From: Rotaria sp. Silwood1
Lineage: Eukaryota; Rotifera; Eurotatoria; Philodinida; Philodinidae
DNA: 64,000 nucleotides
Reading direction: 5' to 3'
Assembly (NCBI GenBank): GCA_905250075.1
Contig: CAJNOP010000016.1
Coordinates: 2,481,908 to 2,545,907, forward strand
Shown: positions 1 through 13,083 of the stretch, piece after piece
How the letters are laid out: every line of letters starts with the position of its first letter
Numbering within the stretch: the stretch's first letter is position 1
Translations under genes and position numbers: made by a program
Notes under the pieces: model-generated
The model's input: the letters and a program-made list of their open reading frames with translations, nothing else
What the model was told of the DNA's origin: nothing
Databases searched by the model: none

Positions 1-869
1 TTATTTTCTTTTTTGTGGATGTATTTCGTCTTATGTCTGTTTGGATTGTTTGTTTTATAAATCTAGAACGTTGTTCACTTGTATTTAACCCATGCCATAT
101 ACAACGTTTAACCAGTCAAATTAAGTCACGTCTATTTGTTATTGGATTATTTATTATATCATTACTTATATTTAGTCATTATGTGACGCATCTGAAAATG
201 GAATATGCTTATAATTCTAATGGAACGAGTATTATTCAATCAGCTTGTACATATACACCAGGTTTTCATCGCGTAGCATGGGAATGTTTACGATCATCCT
301 TAACATATTGGTCAGCAGTTCCAATTTGTATTATTTGTAATATTATTATAATAAAATGTCTTTTTCAAGCATCACGTATTGAACGTACATTAAGTAATGA
401 TTTAGCAAGTACCTTAAATTTATCAAATAAACAACGTCAATTAACAGCAATGCTTGTTACATCATCCATATGTTTTGTTTTAACAGCAACACCTTCAACA
501 ATACATGCAATTTATTTAGCAGTATCACATGATTTTACTATGCGTCAATATGTTATAAATATATATATGGGTATTCTTCTTCATTTTCATCATGCAGTAA
601 ATTTCTTAGCATTTGTTTTTTCATGTGCCCGTTTTCGTGCTGAATTAATTGGATTATTTCATAACTATATATGTCATCGAATTTTTAGAAATTGGTATAG
701 ACGTGCAACACCAGCAACTGAACAATTTTATATGTATTCAACAAGACAAAATAAAACGCCAATAAAATTATTTACACCAAAAACATATTCACATAAACGA
801 AATCAACACAATGGAATAGTTATACTTGCAACGAATAATTATCACAATCCAATAGGACGAAATCATTAA
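1..869 (+). CDS. Rhodopsin-class GPCR, 3' part (partial at left edge)
   Basis: The frame is open from the first bases of the window to TAA at 867-869, so the 5' end, with roughly TM1-TM2, lies outside. The visible part fits a class A receptor from late TM3 onward. A hydrophobic stretch ends in Glu-Arg-Cys, in the place of the usual DRY. TM4 and an N-glycosylatable extracellular loop with Cys follow, then TM5 (ICIICNIIIIKC), a basic third loop, TM6 (TSSICFVLTATPS) and TM7 (HHAVNFLAFVFSC), where the usual NPxxY is degenerate. The cytoplasmic tail is basic. A possible poly(A) signal AATAAA sits at 940-945. Ligand is unknown; the general shape resembles invertebrate peptide-type receptors, but I cannot assign a subfamily. 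The first Met-like codon at 15 is GTG and is not a real start. Confidence 0.8.
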   Translation, partial: IFFFVDVFRLMSVWIVCFINLERCSLVFNPCHIQRLTSQIKSRLFVIGLFIISLLIFSHYVTHLKMEYAYNSNGTSIIQSACTYTPGFHRVAWECLRSSLTYWSAVPICIICNIIIIKCLFQASRIERTLSNDLASTLNLSNKQRQLTAMLVTSSICFVLTATPSTIHAIYLAVSHDFTMRQYVINIYMGILLHFHHAVNFLAFVFSCARFRAELIGLFHNYICHRIFRNWYRRATPATEQFYMYSTRQNKTPIKLFTPKTYSHKRNQHNGIVILATNNYHNPIGRNH

Positions 870-3800
870 TATTGAATGTAAATTTATTTTTAAATAACTG
901 AAATTTTTATGCTTTTTTAAAATTTTATTCATGACTGAAAATAAATGCTGAAAATTTTTGTTATAATTGTATACATTTGTAAAAATATAATATGAAAGTT
1001 GCTTGTTCGTATAAGTAGAATTTGTTTTCTAAAGCATACATAAAACTCTGCTTTTGCTTGATTTGAAAAATTGCTTTAATATTGTGTTTTTTGTAACACT
1101 GAAATTTTAATAAATAAGTGTAATATGAAGTCAAAAATACAAAAAGATAATGAATTTTCTTCATTTATTGACCAAATATTGAAATATATAGGATATACCA
1201 AAAGTAATAGTAGTTCTATAATATCTTATCAAAGACTCAAGGAAATTTTCTTTCGAATATATATAGTGATAATCTGATTATCGCTATAGAATTCTATATT
1301 ATTTAATCCTTTCCGTTGATATGATAATATTAGTAATACGATAAAATCTGTTCTCTTATGAATTAGATGGATAATGAAAATTTGCGCTTCTACATGTAAG
1401 TCCATACTGCACAATATTTTGTTTTCGATAATTAGACTTCACATTTGAGACTGATTGAAAAATGAAACGAATGATTTTTGTGACCATCAAGAAGACGTTG
1501 AAGATGAAGAATAATACTGTGGAGCAGTAACCGAGCTAAATCTAACAAGATCAAAAAGATTCATTTCCTTATTAATGATGATACTCAATTTACAATTGAC
1601 ATATTGCAAATACAAACTAATTTAAGTCACGAAGCCATCCGAAGAATAATGTTTGATCATCATAAAATAAAAAAGATTGCTATTTGTTGTATATCGAAAC
1701 AGATGACCTTGAGATGCTCATAAAAGATATGACGTCAATTACAGATTTGCTAGGACTTTCTTTGGCTTCAATCTCTTTTCGATCATCATGAAGCCATCTA
1801 TATCATCTTTCAATTGTTATAACTCATGCAACCTAGTAGCCAAAAACAAAATATAGTGTAGTATTGACTTCAATATAAAAATATAAGTTTTTCTTATCCA
1901 TCTTACTGATAGGAATATAGCTTTCATCGAAGTTCTTGTGTTATCATACCAACTGAAGAATGATAAAATAATATAGAACACTAGAGTGTTCTTTGAATTA
2001 TCAGCATATATATATAAAGAGAGAGAGAGAATTTTCTCGGGTCGTCTATAAGGTACTACAGAGCTAATGTTACTACTTTTGGTATGCCCTAAATAATTTA
2101 TGTTTGGCGAGGAAAATTGAATAATCTTTTTATGTGCAGTAAACTGAAATAAACCGTCAGCAATTCAAGACCTGCTTTTCAACACAAATTCTGACAAGTG
2201 TAATAGAAAGATTCTTGTACAACACATTAATGTTATTCTGTAGCGTACTGATATGGGTTTTACTAAAAGCTTTTTTTAAATGTGTAGCAAGAATTATGAT
2301 GAGATCAGTCTTGTTTTCTATATGCATACAATAACTAAGAACCTATTTTGATTTAAATATGTCAGAGTAAAAGCCTAGGAGAGAAGTGCAAGTATGATAC
2401 GCTAAACTATGCTGACAAATTGCTGATGTGCGATGAGTTTCATAAAGCTTTGAAAAATAAAATAGAAATTCAAATGATAACTAAGATAAGATAATGCAAG
2501 TTCAATATAATTTTTTTTCGATCAGAGCAGACAAGATTATTATTCAGAAAACTTGACTAAGGGTTTTCGGTGTTGAAAAATTGGAACCTATAGGTCATTT
2601 TATTGAAATTTTCAAGTTCAATTTTTTTTTATCAGAGCAAATTTATTGCAAGATAATAGCTGAATTTTATAAAACTTGACTAAAGAATGTATCCACCCAA
2701 CTAATAATCTTCGTTGGAGTTCATATTTTGCATATAAGTAGGACGCATACTGTACACAAAAATCCTAAGCGAGTTCTTGACACGAAGTCTTTCCTCTCGA
2801 GTTATGATCATTTTACTGATGTTGCGACCTAAAACTCTTCCCAATAATAGCTAATGCCATCTTTACGATATTCTAAAAGGTTCAGCTCAAAGGTATGGTT
2901 TCTTCTTAACACATAGTCTGCTTAAAAACTGGGCTACTTTAGAAGCTCTTGTGTGACAGCTACGTGTTTGGTAAACTTGTTATCTCAGAAAAAACTTCAG
3001 CTAAATGACTATAACTCGAAAATAAATATCTAATGGTCCGAACCACTTCAAGATTTTTGTCTAAACTTGAACTTCTACTCATAAGTCAAATATGAGTGCA
3101 AACGTACGTTATCAATCGGAATAGTTCGCTTGTAAATCATGTAAAACACGTTTCCTGCTACGAACAATAGTGAACGTGAAAATTTCAAGAAGCCACCCAT
3201 ACATTCCGGTTGCTCGACCCTCAATGTCTCAAGGTATATATTATGAAAAACTTTTATTTTTTGAAAAACAACTTTATTTTGATTGAAAAAATTAACTTCA
3301 AATAGTGTTACCTACATCCTCACTGGCCTGATCACCTCATATAGTATACCACGTTGAAAAAGTTTTTTGGTGCTGAATATTTCATAGCCGAACTTCCTTC
3401 GTTATTTTTAATAAAGACATGTGTCATTAAATCATTTTCTATCAAAAGATATGTTGAAACTTTCTTTTAGGTAGATGATCCGACCTTTTTATTATGAGCT
3501 ATTGTAGACCTAATCTCCACAACATCTAAGCATCAAATTCGTTCTAATATGCTGAGATTTCAAACTCGCATTTTCTTTTGGTGAAAGTCTTACTTAAACT
3601 TAACAATTCAAACGACATACTTTATTCTTATTTATTTTGACCAATGAATAATTTGAAAAACAAATATAAAAATAAAAATTGTTACCACAAAAACTGGTTT
3701 TATTCAGACAAATAGTCACAAAAAAAAACGAAATAAGTACATTTTGACAGAAATAAAAGCCTGAATTAAAAAAAGTAATTCGATTCCAAATTCTTTCGAA

Positions 3801-4500
3801 GTTGACACCTTTTGTCATCGAAATGTAAGGTAATTATTTGTAATAATTTTATGCAAAAGAAATGTCTGCAATTCAAGCTAAAAAGAATAATGAATTTTGG
3901 TTCATCAATCAGAAAGTACAACATTTTAAACATTGTGAATCATCATTCAAATTTCTCTTGTATCAACGAGCAAACATGACGATAAAAATTTATGCACATT
4001 ATTTATCAATAATTGAAGTCATGTTTATGTTAATTTTTTTTGTAATTTTTTATTCGTACTCGAAGAAAATCTTTCTTCTGTTTTGTATAGACTGATAAAC
4101 TTAATTCCTGTATAAATACACGTTTTAATATTACCATATTTTTATTTATTGATTTTGTTATTCAATAGTTTTGATATTATTTTTATTCAAACTATTTCTT
4201 CTTGATGATAATATGCAAAAAGTATATGCATTGCCGACAATAATCTTCCCTATATACGTTTTCTAACGACAACAGGTGCAGTTTTTCGTTCTCTCTCGAC
4301 TGATATTCTTACTATTGCCTACAACAACGAAAAGAACGGTGAAAAAAAAACCGAAAAAAGTCATATGACGAGCAAAACTGACGGCGGATAAGAATGATAA
4401 ATTTTCTTCTATTGCTTGTCTATTCGATTTTTGGTCATGGTTCGTTGCATTTTAATTCTCATCGAAAACATATTCATCTACTTTTAGTTTAATAAAAATA
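870..4500. other. Intergenic, with a mariner relic and degenerate repeats
   Basis: No intact gene seen. It holds a decayed mariner transposase fragment (separate entry) and simple TA/GA repeats near 2010-2032. Two loosely similar A/T-rich segments (about 2495-2560 and 2609-2685) share the blocks ATCAGAGCA and AACTTGACTAA, which suggests an old tandem duplication. Short ORFs here have no recognisable domain. Confidence 0.5.
1480..1723 (+). mobile_element. Decayed Tc1/mariner transposase fragment
   Basis: Translation gives a DHQEDVEDEE-like segment with a stop, matching the linker before the second helix-turn-helix of mariner transposases. A frame change follows, then a continuous stretch at 1556-1723 (TIDILQIQTNLSHEAIRRIM, then KIKKIA and SKQMT). 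This fits the mariner pattern of a short HTH followed by a 'K-arrangement-WVP-LT' segment. The expected catalytic D,D34D domain is not seen. The fragment is short, frameshifted and has stops, so it is a fossil. No clear terminal inverted repeats were found. Confidence 0.6.
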
Positions 4501-7500
4501 ATGAAAGCGCATCATAGTGATCATCATTTATATGATACTTATTCATTAAAAATAAAATATAATAATGATCGAAAAGATATTGATACAAAATCTTGTATAG
4601 ATTTGAATCTTCAACAAAATTCAAATACATTATCAAATTATCGACGTACATCAATAAAACGTTCAACAAGTACTGTTAATAATCATAATATTTCAAATAG
4701 TAATGAATTAATTATAAATGGTTCATTATTTGATGCACAATTATTTCAACCATCACGTTCATCATATATACTTGATTATCGTGAAACACCACATGATCTT
4801 AATCAATTTCTTGAAGGTCATAATATGACCTTAAATTCATCACATTTAGATGTACATTTATTTAAACTTTCCTTTATAATAACATTATCTGAATGGCGTG
4901 TTGATAAGGAAATTTTATTGGATTATTGTCCACGTGATGATAATGAAATCGATATAATAGAAGAAATTTCATATTATAAAAGATTTTGTTTTCCAGAATT
5001 AAATTCTAAAGAAACAGATGAAGAAATTTTACTTGATGATTCGTCAACATATGTTTTTACACGAACAAATTCAAAAGGAAAAGTGGAATATGGTTATTGT
5101 CGACGAGTAACTGATGATAATAATCAAATATCAAAACTTCCCATTGTTATTTGTATAGGTTTATATTCAAGTTTTTCTTTGTAAAAAATGATTTTTATTA
5201 TAGATTTTTATTATTTTTAGTTTCGACTTATTCATATTATAAACTTTATGATGCTATTCTTAATGAATTAACTTCAGGTAAAATGAAATCATATGAAAAT
5301 ATTCGAATTAAATAGAACGGTAGATTTTCTTCTATCCGTATTTTATTGCAAAAAAAATCTTGATTAAACAAAAATCAATAATTTCAATTTTCTTCAATTT
5401 ATTGCAAAAACCATTTTCTATACGTATGAATATCTTGATAAATTTTATCATATATTAAATCTTTATTTTTGTTTTGATTATAATCGTATAATCGAATCTT
5501 AAACTTTTATTGATTACTTATAAAATTACAAGTGTTTCAATTAATTAAATTAATTTTTTTATTTGTATCCAAAAACAATGAGCTTGTCAATGGTAATCAT
5601 AATTGATATGTTTTTTGATTTTTAACCATTAAAAATGACTACGTAATATGTGAATAATGTGAGATATTCACAAATTACATGGTCAGTTTGATGGGATAAG
5701 AAGTAGTAAAAGTTGCAACGAATGATCAATGTATATCAGTGAGGACAAAGATGTAGAGTACAAATATTATAGAAAATAGATTACTTGAGTAAATTGTTCA
5801 TTATAAAATGAGACGTACCATTACATAAGTCAAGTTTTATGAAGATTAAACGTAAATTGCGCATAGTGTGAAGCAATTATTAGAGAACTGTGAAAGACGT
5901 CGTGGTTTTAAGCGAGATCTGGTATCTTATATCTTGTCTAAGACAAATTTTAATACTATTCCTATACCATATGGAGTTTATTTCTTATTCTCCGTCTCTC
6001 TTAATCTTACTCTACCTGGAAGACTCGAAAATTAATGAAGTAGTAATATAGTATTACTTTTTTTCCAGTTTTTTATTTTTGTTTTTCATTATAAAGTATT
6101 AAGGTATAATCTTTTGGAAGTTTCTAATGAAAAACATGTCATCAACAAGGTCACTACGAAAACTTTGTTGCTCGTTCTTTGAGAATACTTGCAATTATGT
6201 TGAATAGTTTTTTATCGGTACATGAATTAACTGATATACAAAATGATGATCTAACAAGAATACCACCGAGGGGGAACGTTTCTAAGTGTTAAATCGCTTC
6301 TGAGCTCGGATTATATGCATCATAGAAGTTCCAATAAGTTAAGAATATCCTAATGAAAGAGTTCGAACTAATAGCTTACTAGTGCCGAGATATCGAATTA
6401 TTTAACCGAATTCTAAGGTCCCCTTAGGGAAACTGGATTTCGAGTTTTGACTTGGTGTTTTTTTACAGAGACAGGCCTTAAAGAGAAAAGTTTCTTGTGA
6501 ATGTTTCAGATTTTTCGACTGCATCTATTCTGGAATCAGAACGCCAAACTTTGCTGTTGTACATGATCGGTGTGAAAACCATGCTTTTAATATGGCTTTA
6601 TTTTAGGATAGAAACAATCAAACGATCTGAAACTTTTATAATAAACTACTCTCTTTAAGGCCTATTTCTACGCAAAGTTTCAGGTCGAAATTCGAAACCT
6701 ACTTTATCTATTATTCTTGAGGAAGAAAGCGCAGTGTTCTGATAAACACGTTACAGTACTTCGGCAGCAATAAGCTATTACTCAGTCTCGAAAGCAATTT
6801 GACACTTAGAAATGTTCCCTCGTAAGTTTTGGAAATGATATAACCTATATATTTCCACTAGCTAAATTCAGATTCTTAAATATCAATAATTAATTTTGCT
6901 TTAACGTAACGATCAATTTCATCATCATCATCATCATCATCATCTTCTTCTTCTTCATTAGATTCAGATTAGAACTATGCAGGGTGAGTTTCGTTCATAT
7001 CCTATATCCTAATTGTAGAGCACGTTCGGTTCAAAATTCTTGCACGCTGACCTTGAACTAACTCGACTGGCTCTATGTGTCTGAGAAAATCATTGATACT
7101 CTTCCTATACCCTATAACTCTTACCTTTGCCCTGCATACCTCTATTTTGTAGATTTATGCCTTCCTAAAATTGATCCATATCACATAAAATTCAATCAAT
7201 AGGAAAAAGGCATTGACTCTTTGTATTATTTGTTTCTAGCCTACATATCAAATGATCTTGAATGTAGTCTATTAATGCAATCATTCTATTCGAAGCCATT
7301 ACCTTTACCAACTCATAATTCATCAGGTATTGTCTGTATACTCAATGATCGCCGTATATTTTTTTATGTTTGTCCAACTGATGAACGTCTTAATCATGAT
7401 TATTTTTCCACTTTACTTTCTTGTTTATCACCAAATAATATAACTCATTTATTTGAATCAATGTTACGTTCAAAAAGAATTTTATGTTTTTCAAATTCAC

Positions 7501-10500
7501 TTTCAAAATTAACTAAATGTTGTCTTGCTTTATCATTTTTAATGTATCCATTTATGTGGCCTTATCCATTTGTTTCACTTATGCCATCATCATGGTTACA
7601 TGATTTACTTGATTCTCCATGCCCATATATATATGGTTGTTTATATGAAACAATGCAACAAATACCAAAAACAACAGAAAAAGATTCAATACATGTTGAT
7701 CTTGATTTAAATACTGTTGATATGAGTATTGGTGATAATTTTATTTTACCACTTAATCTTCGACAAATATTACAAGCATCACTTGAATATATAATAAGAT
7801 TTCGTTTAGTTAAATCAAATTCAACTTTAGTTAATATAGCTGTTAGTGAAGCATGTTTACATGTATTTACGGAATTATTTTATAGTTTACCAAGTTATTT
7901 TAAACGGCATCAAACTTCTGAAAAATTAACAGATAATAAACAAAAATCTTCCAGTAGTCCAAAATCATTTAAACGTAATGATAGTGGAATTGATGTTCAA
8001 TCAATTGTATCAAGTGATGTACAACATGAATCAAGAAAAACTGAACATAAAAAAGAAGAAAATAGTCTTGGTTATGATTTTCGATCGGATGATTTTCTTA
8101 TTTCACAACCATCATCAGGTTATATTGTCTTCCTTAATGATTTTATTCACGGTAGGTAAAAGATCTTTTTTGTTTTAATAAGTTAGTCTTATTTGTAAAG
8201 TTCACCGCAATAGTTGAAGATCCTTTTAGTATTTTGTCGATTATGTCGTTATTCAAAAATAGAAACAATTTTCAAAACTATACCATTAGATGCAGAACTA
8301 TTTATAAATTTTGATCTTCAAATATACTGTGAGGAAGAGCATTAAAAATTGATTAACCTCGTATATTATTATTTCTGTAATAACTCTTTGTCACATAATT
8401 TTTTTTTTCAAAACTAATTAAAATTTAATTAATACTCTATTAATATGTTAAGAAAAGTAAGTTCTAAGCATAGATTTTGGAAATTTAAAATAACTGTTAG
8501 CACAATCTCTGTATAACTAAAATGTGACACATGATGTAACTGCTGTTAGTAATTAGATCGAGATTGTTTTATTCTATACACCTTGAAACACATTTTTTCA
8601 AGCTCTTTTTTACTTAATCGTCTAGAAATTCAATAAGAAAGTAGTTGATACGTTGTAATGAGCCTTTATTGGTATACGACCTGTGATGAGTTACCAGGGC
8701 GCAGTGAATATTTCGTGAAAAAATGAAAGTGATATTGTTTGCGATGTAAGGAAAATCCTATGCCAAAAAATTCAGAAAGTTTCTGTCACCTTAGAAAAAA
8801 GTATAATTTTTCGAAGTAGCGAGATCTACGAAATAAATCATGTAGACACCTAAAGTTGAGCCCCTGTTCTATCGCTCTATATGAAAAACTTTGTTCTCAT
8901 AGTTTTCTTATTTTGAAAAGTATGCCTGTTTTTTTCACTAAGAGTTTTCTTGAAAAGACGTATCTCAGTGTAGTCACTGCTCATACTTTAGTATAGTTCC
9001 AAACTTGATAAAAATTTTATAGAATGTTTATCCCTGCCTGACACGTCTGCTCGGTTAGCATAAATATGCTTAAATGCTTCTCAAAGGAGAAATAAAGACA
9101 TAGTTTGAATTAGCACCAAAAAAAAACATTTTTTAAGTTTTTAGAGTACAAATTTTTCTAACAAAAGTTTACGATATGAGTTCCGTTATACATTTTATAT
9201 TGAAAATTTTCTTTTATGAATATCACTTTTTTGACAGCAATTTTTTGTTGAGTATTGAATATTAATATTTCTATGAAAAAGATGCAGTTCTGAGAGGAAA
9301 TAAGCTATGTCTACGTGCTCGATAGAAATTTTCTATTGTGCAAGATATCTGTCATGGTCCGTTGAGGAAGCAGAGAGTGTGTTCAAATTTCCACTCTATA
9401 TATTTCAATACCCCATTTAGATGATCTTGTACTCTCATGTACAATGTGTTCTTTATCAGATATAGAACCAGATGTGCAAAATCTACCCGTGTACGGTAAC
9501 GCGCGGTAGGGAAAATTTTTTAGATCTGGGGAAATTTCTGAAAATCTTTTGAGTCTAGGAACGTTTCGAAAAGTAACTTTTTCCCATGCGAAAAAAGTCA
9601 TAAGCTGTAATGTCTCTACCTATGCTGGAATGCTCCCCGTTGCATCTCGCTGATTCATTTATCAAACATTCACTGAATGATTGTTTTAGCAGCAAGAAGA
9701 AGAAAAATTGATTATTTAAGAGTGAACAATATCAAACATGGAAACTCATATCACTTGGCTTCGTTGTACTAAATCATTTGAGAAAAATAACAAGTACCAA
9801 GATTACCAGAATCAATCGATGATTAATAGAACGGATTGTTTTTTTAAATCACGCTATTTTTTTTAAGTAGTTCTTTTTTGATGTCCTTTGTTTATAGATA
9901 TATAATCCACAGAAGGTCATGTTTTTTTTAAATTTTTCTAGCTCGGGAAATTTTTCGAAAACATTTTAACGGTGAGGGAATTTTTTTTTACGGCAGATTC
10001 TGCAGCTCTGTATAGAACTCTAAAAATAATGTAGCATGGCGACAGTGGAAAATAGCTAAAAGTTATCGGTGAAGTTAGTGAACAAAGATAAAAACAAGTC
10101 AAATCAGATGATGAACATAGTCCATAGAAGAGTGCAAACTCATATGATAAAACAAAGTCTGCTATATAAAATGTACTATTGTTTAAAGTTCTGAAGTCAC
10201 CACTTACAACTCAAATTTCTTAATTATCAATAGAGTTATAGTTAAAGTTTCATTAGTTTTTACAAACTCATATTACAAAGAGTTATTACAAAATAAAAAC
10301 ACAATATCTTATTCACTTTTCAATGCTCTTTACAACAGTATACTTGAAATCATTCTCATTAAATCTCAAATTCAATAGAATAGAAAGATGAAGCGTAGAA
10401 TTCTACATATATCTAACTATTTTTTTTAATACTAAATGTAAAAAGATATTTCTTGAATTAAATAGTCTTACGATGGGTCTTTCACTTTTCAACGTTTCAA

Positions 10501-11598
10501 CTATGGTACCTATAATTCTTCTACTGTAAATTTAATATGAAAACTAATAGCCTAGATTGATATAGTTTTTCATGCTCAACAAAATGATACATCGATTAGT
10601 TTATGTAAAATCAGACAGGTATGATATCATACCTGTCTGATTCTACATAAACTAATTGATGAACATGATCGATACACCATTTTGTAGACCATGAAAAACT
10701 CCATCAATCTATGCTATTAATTTTCATATTGAGTTTATGACAGAAAAGGTACGAAATGTCGAATAGTGATAAATCCACCTTAAGACTATTTAGCTCATGA
10801 AATATTTTTTTTTACATTCACCATACAACAAAAATAAATAGTTAGAAATGTGCAGATTCTTCTCCTGTATCTTTTCATTCTATGGAAAGTTAGATTTAAG
10901 CAAGTGATAGATATACGATCTTATCTGACAGTATCCTTTGCCATGGATAAGAAGACGTTTGGAGTTATGCAAAAAAAAACATGGTTTTAAAGTTTTAAAT
11001 TTATATAGTAAAAATGTAGGAAGTGAAAATATTGAAAAGCTTGACTAAGTGATTGTTATCAACAATGCCATTTGATTAATGTCAAGGATTCGAATAAAAC
11101 GCTTCCGCTTGTTTAATAGTACGAATCAAAACAAATAGTCTTGAGCAAATCGAATTCTTTATTGATAAAATTTGCAAATTGATTGCTGTTTTCATTGAAG
11201 AATTATTGAAAAACAGTCGACAAACTTTATTTAACAGTTCAAATATAAATAAATTTTCTCTATTATATTAGATTGTTTTTTTTTTGTTAATAAATAAACC
11301 ATTTTATAATTATTTAACATAACAAGAAAAAAAAAAGAAAAATCTAAAATTTGTTTTAGGAATGATTTTTCTTAAATTTCTTGATGATTATCAACGTATT
11401 GATAACAATTCTCTACAATCATTTTCATTATTTGATCAACGTTTAAATGAAAGACGTCGAATGACACATGATGAATTATTAATAAATCCTGTTGTGCGAT
11501 TTCGACAAACATTTGATTTATTAGAAAAACAAATGAAGAATTCATCAAAATCAACGAATCCATTAATAACGAAAATTGTAAAAAAATTTTTTGAATAA
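4501..11598 (+). CDS. DENND2-like DENN-domain Rab GEF
   Basis: Exons 4501-5158, 5221-5277, 7240-8151 and 11360-11598, all junctions in phase 1, giving 621 aa. DENN proteins catalyse GDP/GTP exchange on Rab GTPases at membranes; DENND2 members act on Rab9. Residues about 1-150 are Asn/Ser-rich and low in conservation. The uDENN part follows (FCFPEL, YGYCRRV, PIVICIVSTYSYYKLYDAIL), then a cDENN core in exon 3 (LPLPT, LLSCLSPNNITHLFESML, RILCFS, YPFMWPYPFVSLMPSS, PCPYIYG) and dDENN with an Asp/Ser-rich linker. The last exon carries FLKFLD and LFDQRLNERR, the DENND2 C-terminal signature. The protein is shorter than vertebrate DENND2 (about 900-1000 aa), from a reduced N-terminus or a missed upstream exon. 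Introns 2 and 3 (1.96 and 3.2 kb) are swollen by repeats, while intron 1 is 62 bp. Possible poly(A) signal at 11656-11661. Confidence 0.85.
6261..6832. repeat. Foldback element in DENND2 intron 2
   Basis: Left arm about 6261-6535 and right arm about 6590-6832 are imperfect reverse complements. The outer ends share a GAGGGAAC-type block followed by TTTCTAAGTGT. An inner match includes AGGCCTTAAAGAGA and GTTTCAGAT. No ORF is seen inside. It looks like a non-autonomous foldback/MITE-like element; the target duplication is not clear. Confidence 0.7.
6920..6957. repeat. ATC/CTT trinucleotide microsatellite
   Basis: About eight ATC units run into four CTT units, in DENND2 intron 2 just after the foldback element. 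A simple repeat, non-coding here. Confidence 0.9.
8492..8690 (+). repeat. Dispersed repeat, copy 1 (DENND2 intron 3)
   Basis: Shares an ordered series of blocks with 27600-27790 in lipase intron 6, in the same plus-strand orientation: TAGCACAATCT/TAACACAATCT, ATGTGACAC/ATGTGAAACAC, TTTACTTAATCGTC/TTTACTTAATCCTC, AGAAATTCAATAAGAAAGTA/AGAAATGCAATAAGAAAGTA. A further shared block, CTGTCATGGTC, lies at 9350 here but at 27811 in the other copy. The element here may therefore be interrupted by about 0.6 kb of unrelated DNA. Confidence 0.6.
10357..10905. repeat. Long near-palindromic hairpin in DENND2 intron 3
   Basis: The centre is a perfect palindrome around 10625/10626 (GACAGGTATG | CATACCTGTC flanks, with ATAT at the axis). 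From there the arms pair outward with mismatches and small indels for about 250 bp each. Matching blocks include TTAGTTTATGTA, CATGAAAAAC, TAAATAGTCTTA, TAACTATTT and ATAGAAT. There is essentially no loop. A transcript of this intron would fold into a long hairpin. Confidence 0.8.
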
Positions 11599-13083
11599 AG
11601 CACTTTTAATACTAATAATGTCAAGTGTTAATTGATTTCTTTTTTCGCTTTGCTTAATAAATATGTATTACTATTATTATTAAATTTATGCGTAGGTTTT
11701 AGTGAGTATTAACAGGTTACCATCGGGAAAACAATAAACATGATATAATGCAGACTTGAATATTCATTTAATTAGAAACTAAAATCGTCTGTGTATATGC
11801 TGTCATTTTAAAATAAAACAAATGCTTGTTTCTGGTTCAAATATTATCTGTATACTAAAGAGTAAACGGAACTTGTCTTTATACGATTGACACAATCTTG
11901 TGCCGTTTTTCTTTCTTTTCCGTTCCCTCGATGACAAAAAAAGGACAATCACCCTGATTAACACATTGATCGAACGCTATTGCTCATTTTCCTTTTTTTT
12001 TCGTCTCTATCGTCTTTCAATGTTTACATAAAGCAGTGAGTAATAGTTCTAAGAAAGAAAAAGACTTCTGCTCTTTCTATCGATCGATTTATTGTTAGAC
12101 ATCAGCTTCAATCAACTAATACGTTCAATCATTAATAAATTTCAATTCAACGTCTTTCGGTACCTCGAGACCCTCTTTGTCTCTTTTAGTTCTATATGGC
12201 TCGTACTACCGTCACAAGATACAAGCTACGAACGACGATTAATGAGTAGGAGTAGGAGAGAACAGAGAGAGAGAGAGAGAGAGAAGAAAGAACAAAAAAT
12301 CGATTAAAGAAAAAACTATGTTAGGAAAGACATACATAGATCGAGCACCTAATTGTCCGTTCATTTTTAATCAAGGACGTTATTTATATATATATGTAGA
12401 CAGCCAAAAGAATGAAGTTAAAAACCAGATAGTCACTATTTGCTATTGTTATTATCAGAAAAAGTAGGAAGATGATTTTATTCACATAAGTATGAGGTAA
12501 GATGAAAGAAGTAGAATAAATTAATACAAAAAAAAAAGATCCGATCTCATTTTTCTTTTTATTTTCATTTGAGAAAAAAAATGTACTTTAGATAATGTGA
12601 TCATGATTCAAATCTTTTTCTTAATGGACTATCAATGACAGTTTGAATAGTATCGATAAATTGACTTTAAAATAAATTGTTAGTCATTTATCTTGTATTT
12701 TATAATAAAATCTAATGACTTGTGAAAAAACACTACTAATGAAATTTCCATAAGATATGAGTTAAAGATAATAATATCTAATTTAGACTTTGTAAGAAAT
12801 AATGTCAAATCATTTATTATTCTTTAAAAAAATCTGGAAAAGTAACTTATCACTGTTTAATGCAACAATGCCCTAAGGTATGCGTGCACACTGACAATTG
12901 ATGAATTTTCTTCCATTTAGATTAGTTTTTTTCCTTTTTTTTTTTCTTATTTTTACTGGTTTAATATAAATGTTTTAGAATACTAGTCCTCATTTCTATT
13001 CCGCATCTCTCGTTTCAATATCTGGAATTTGTTTTTTTTTCTTTATCACTCTATATTATTACTTTGAAATTTAAAACACAAAC
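11599..13083. other. Intergenic between DENND2 and the prohormone gene
   Basis: No gene seen. It contains a (GA)n run at 12264-12284 and poly-pyrimidine tracts. A 71-codon frame at 12092-12307 reads through the GA repeat and lacks any domain. The last few hundred bases are presumably the promoter and 5' UTR of the prohormone gene, but no motif could be fixed. Confidence 0.5.

Noticed and set aside
12092..12307. 71-codon plus-strand frame
   Set aside because: Its second half translates a GA microsatellite and there is no domain or splice context.
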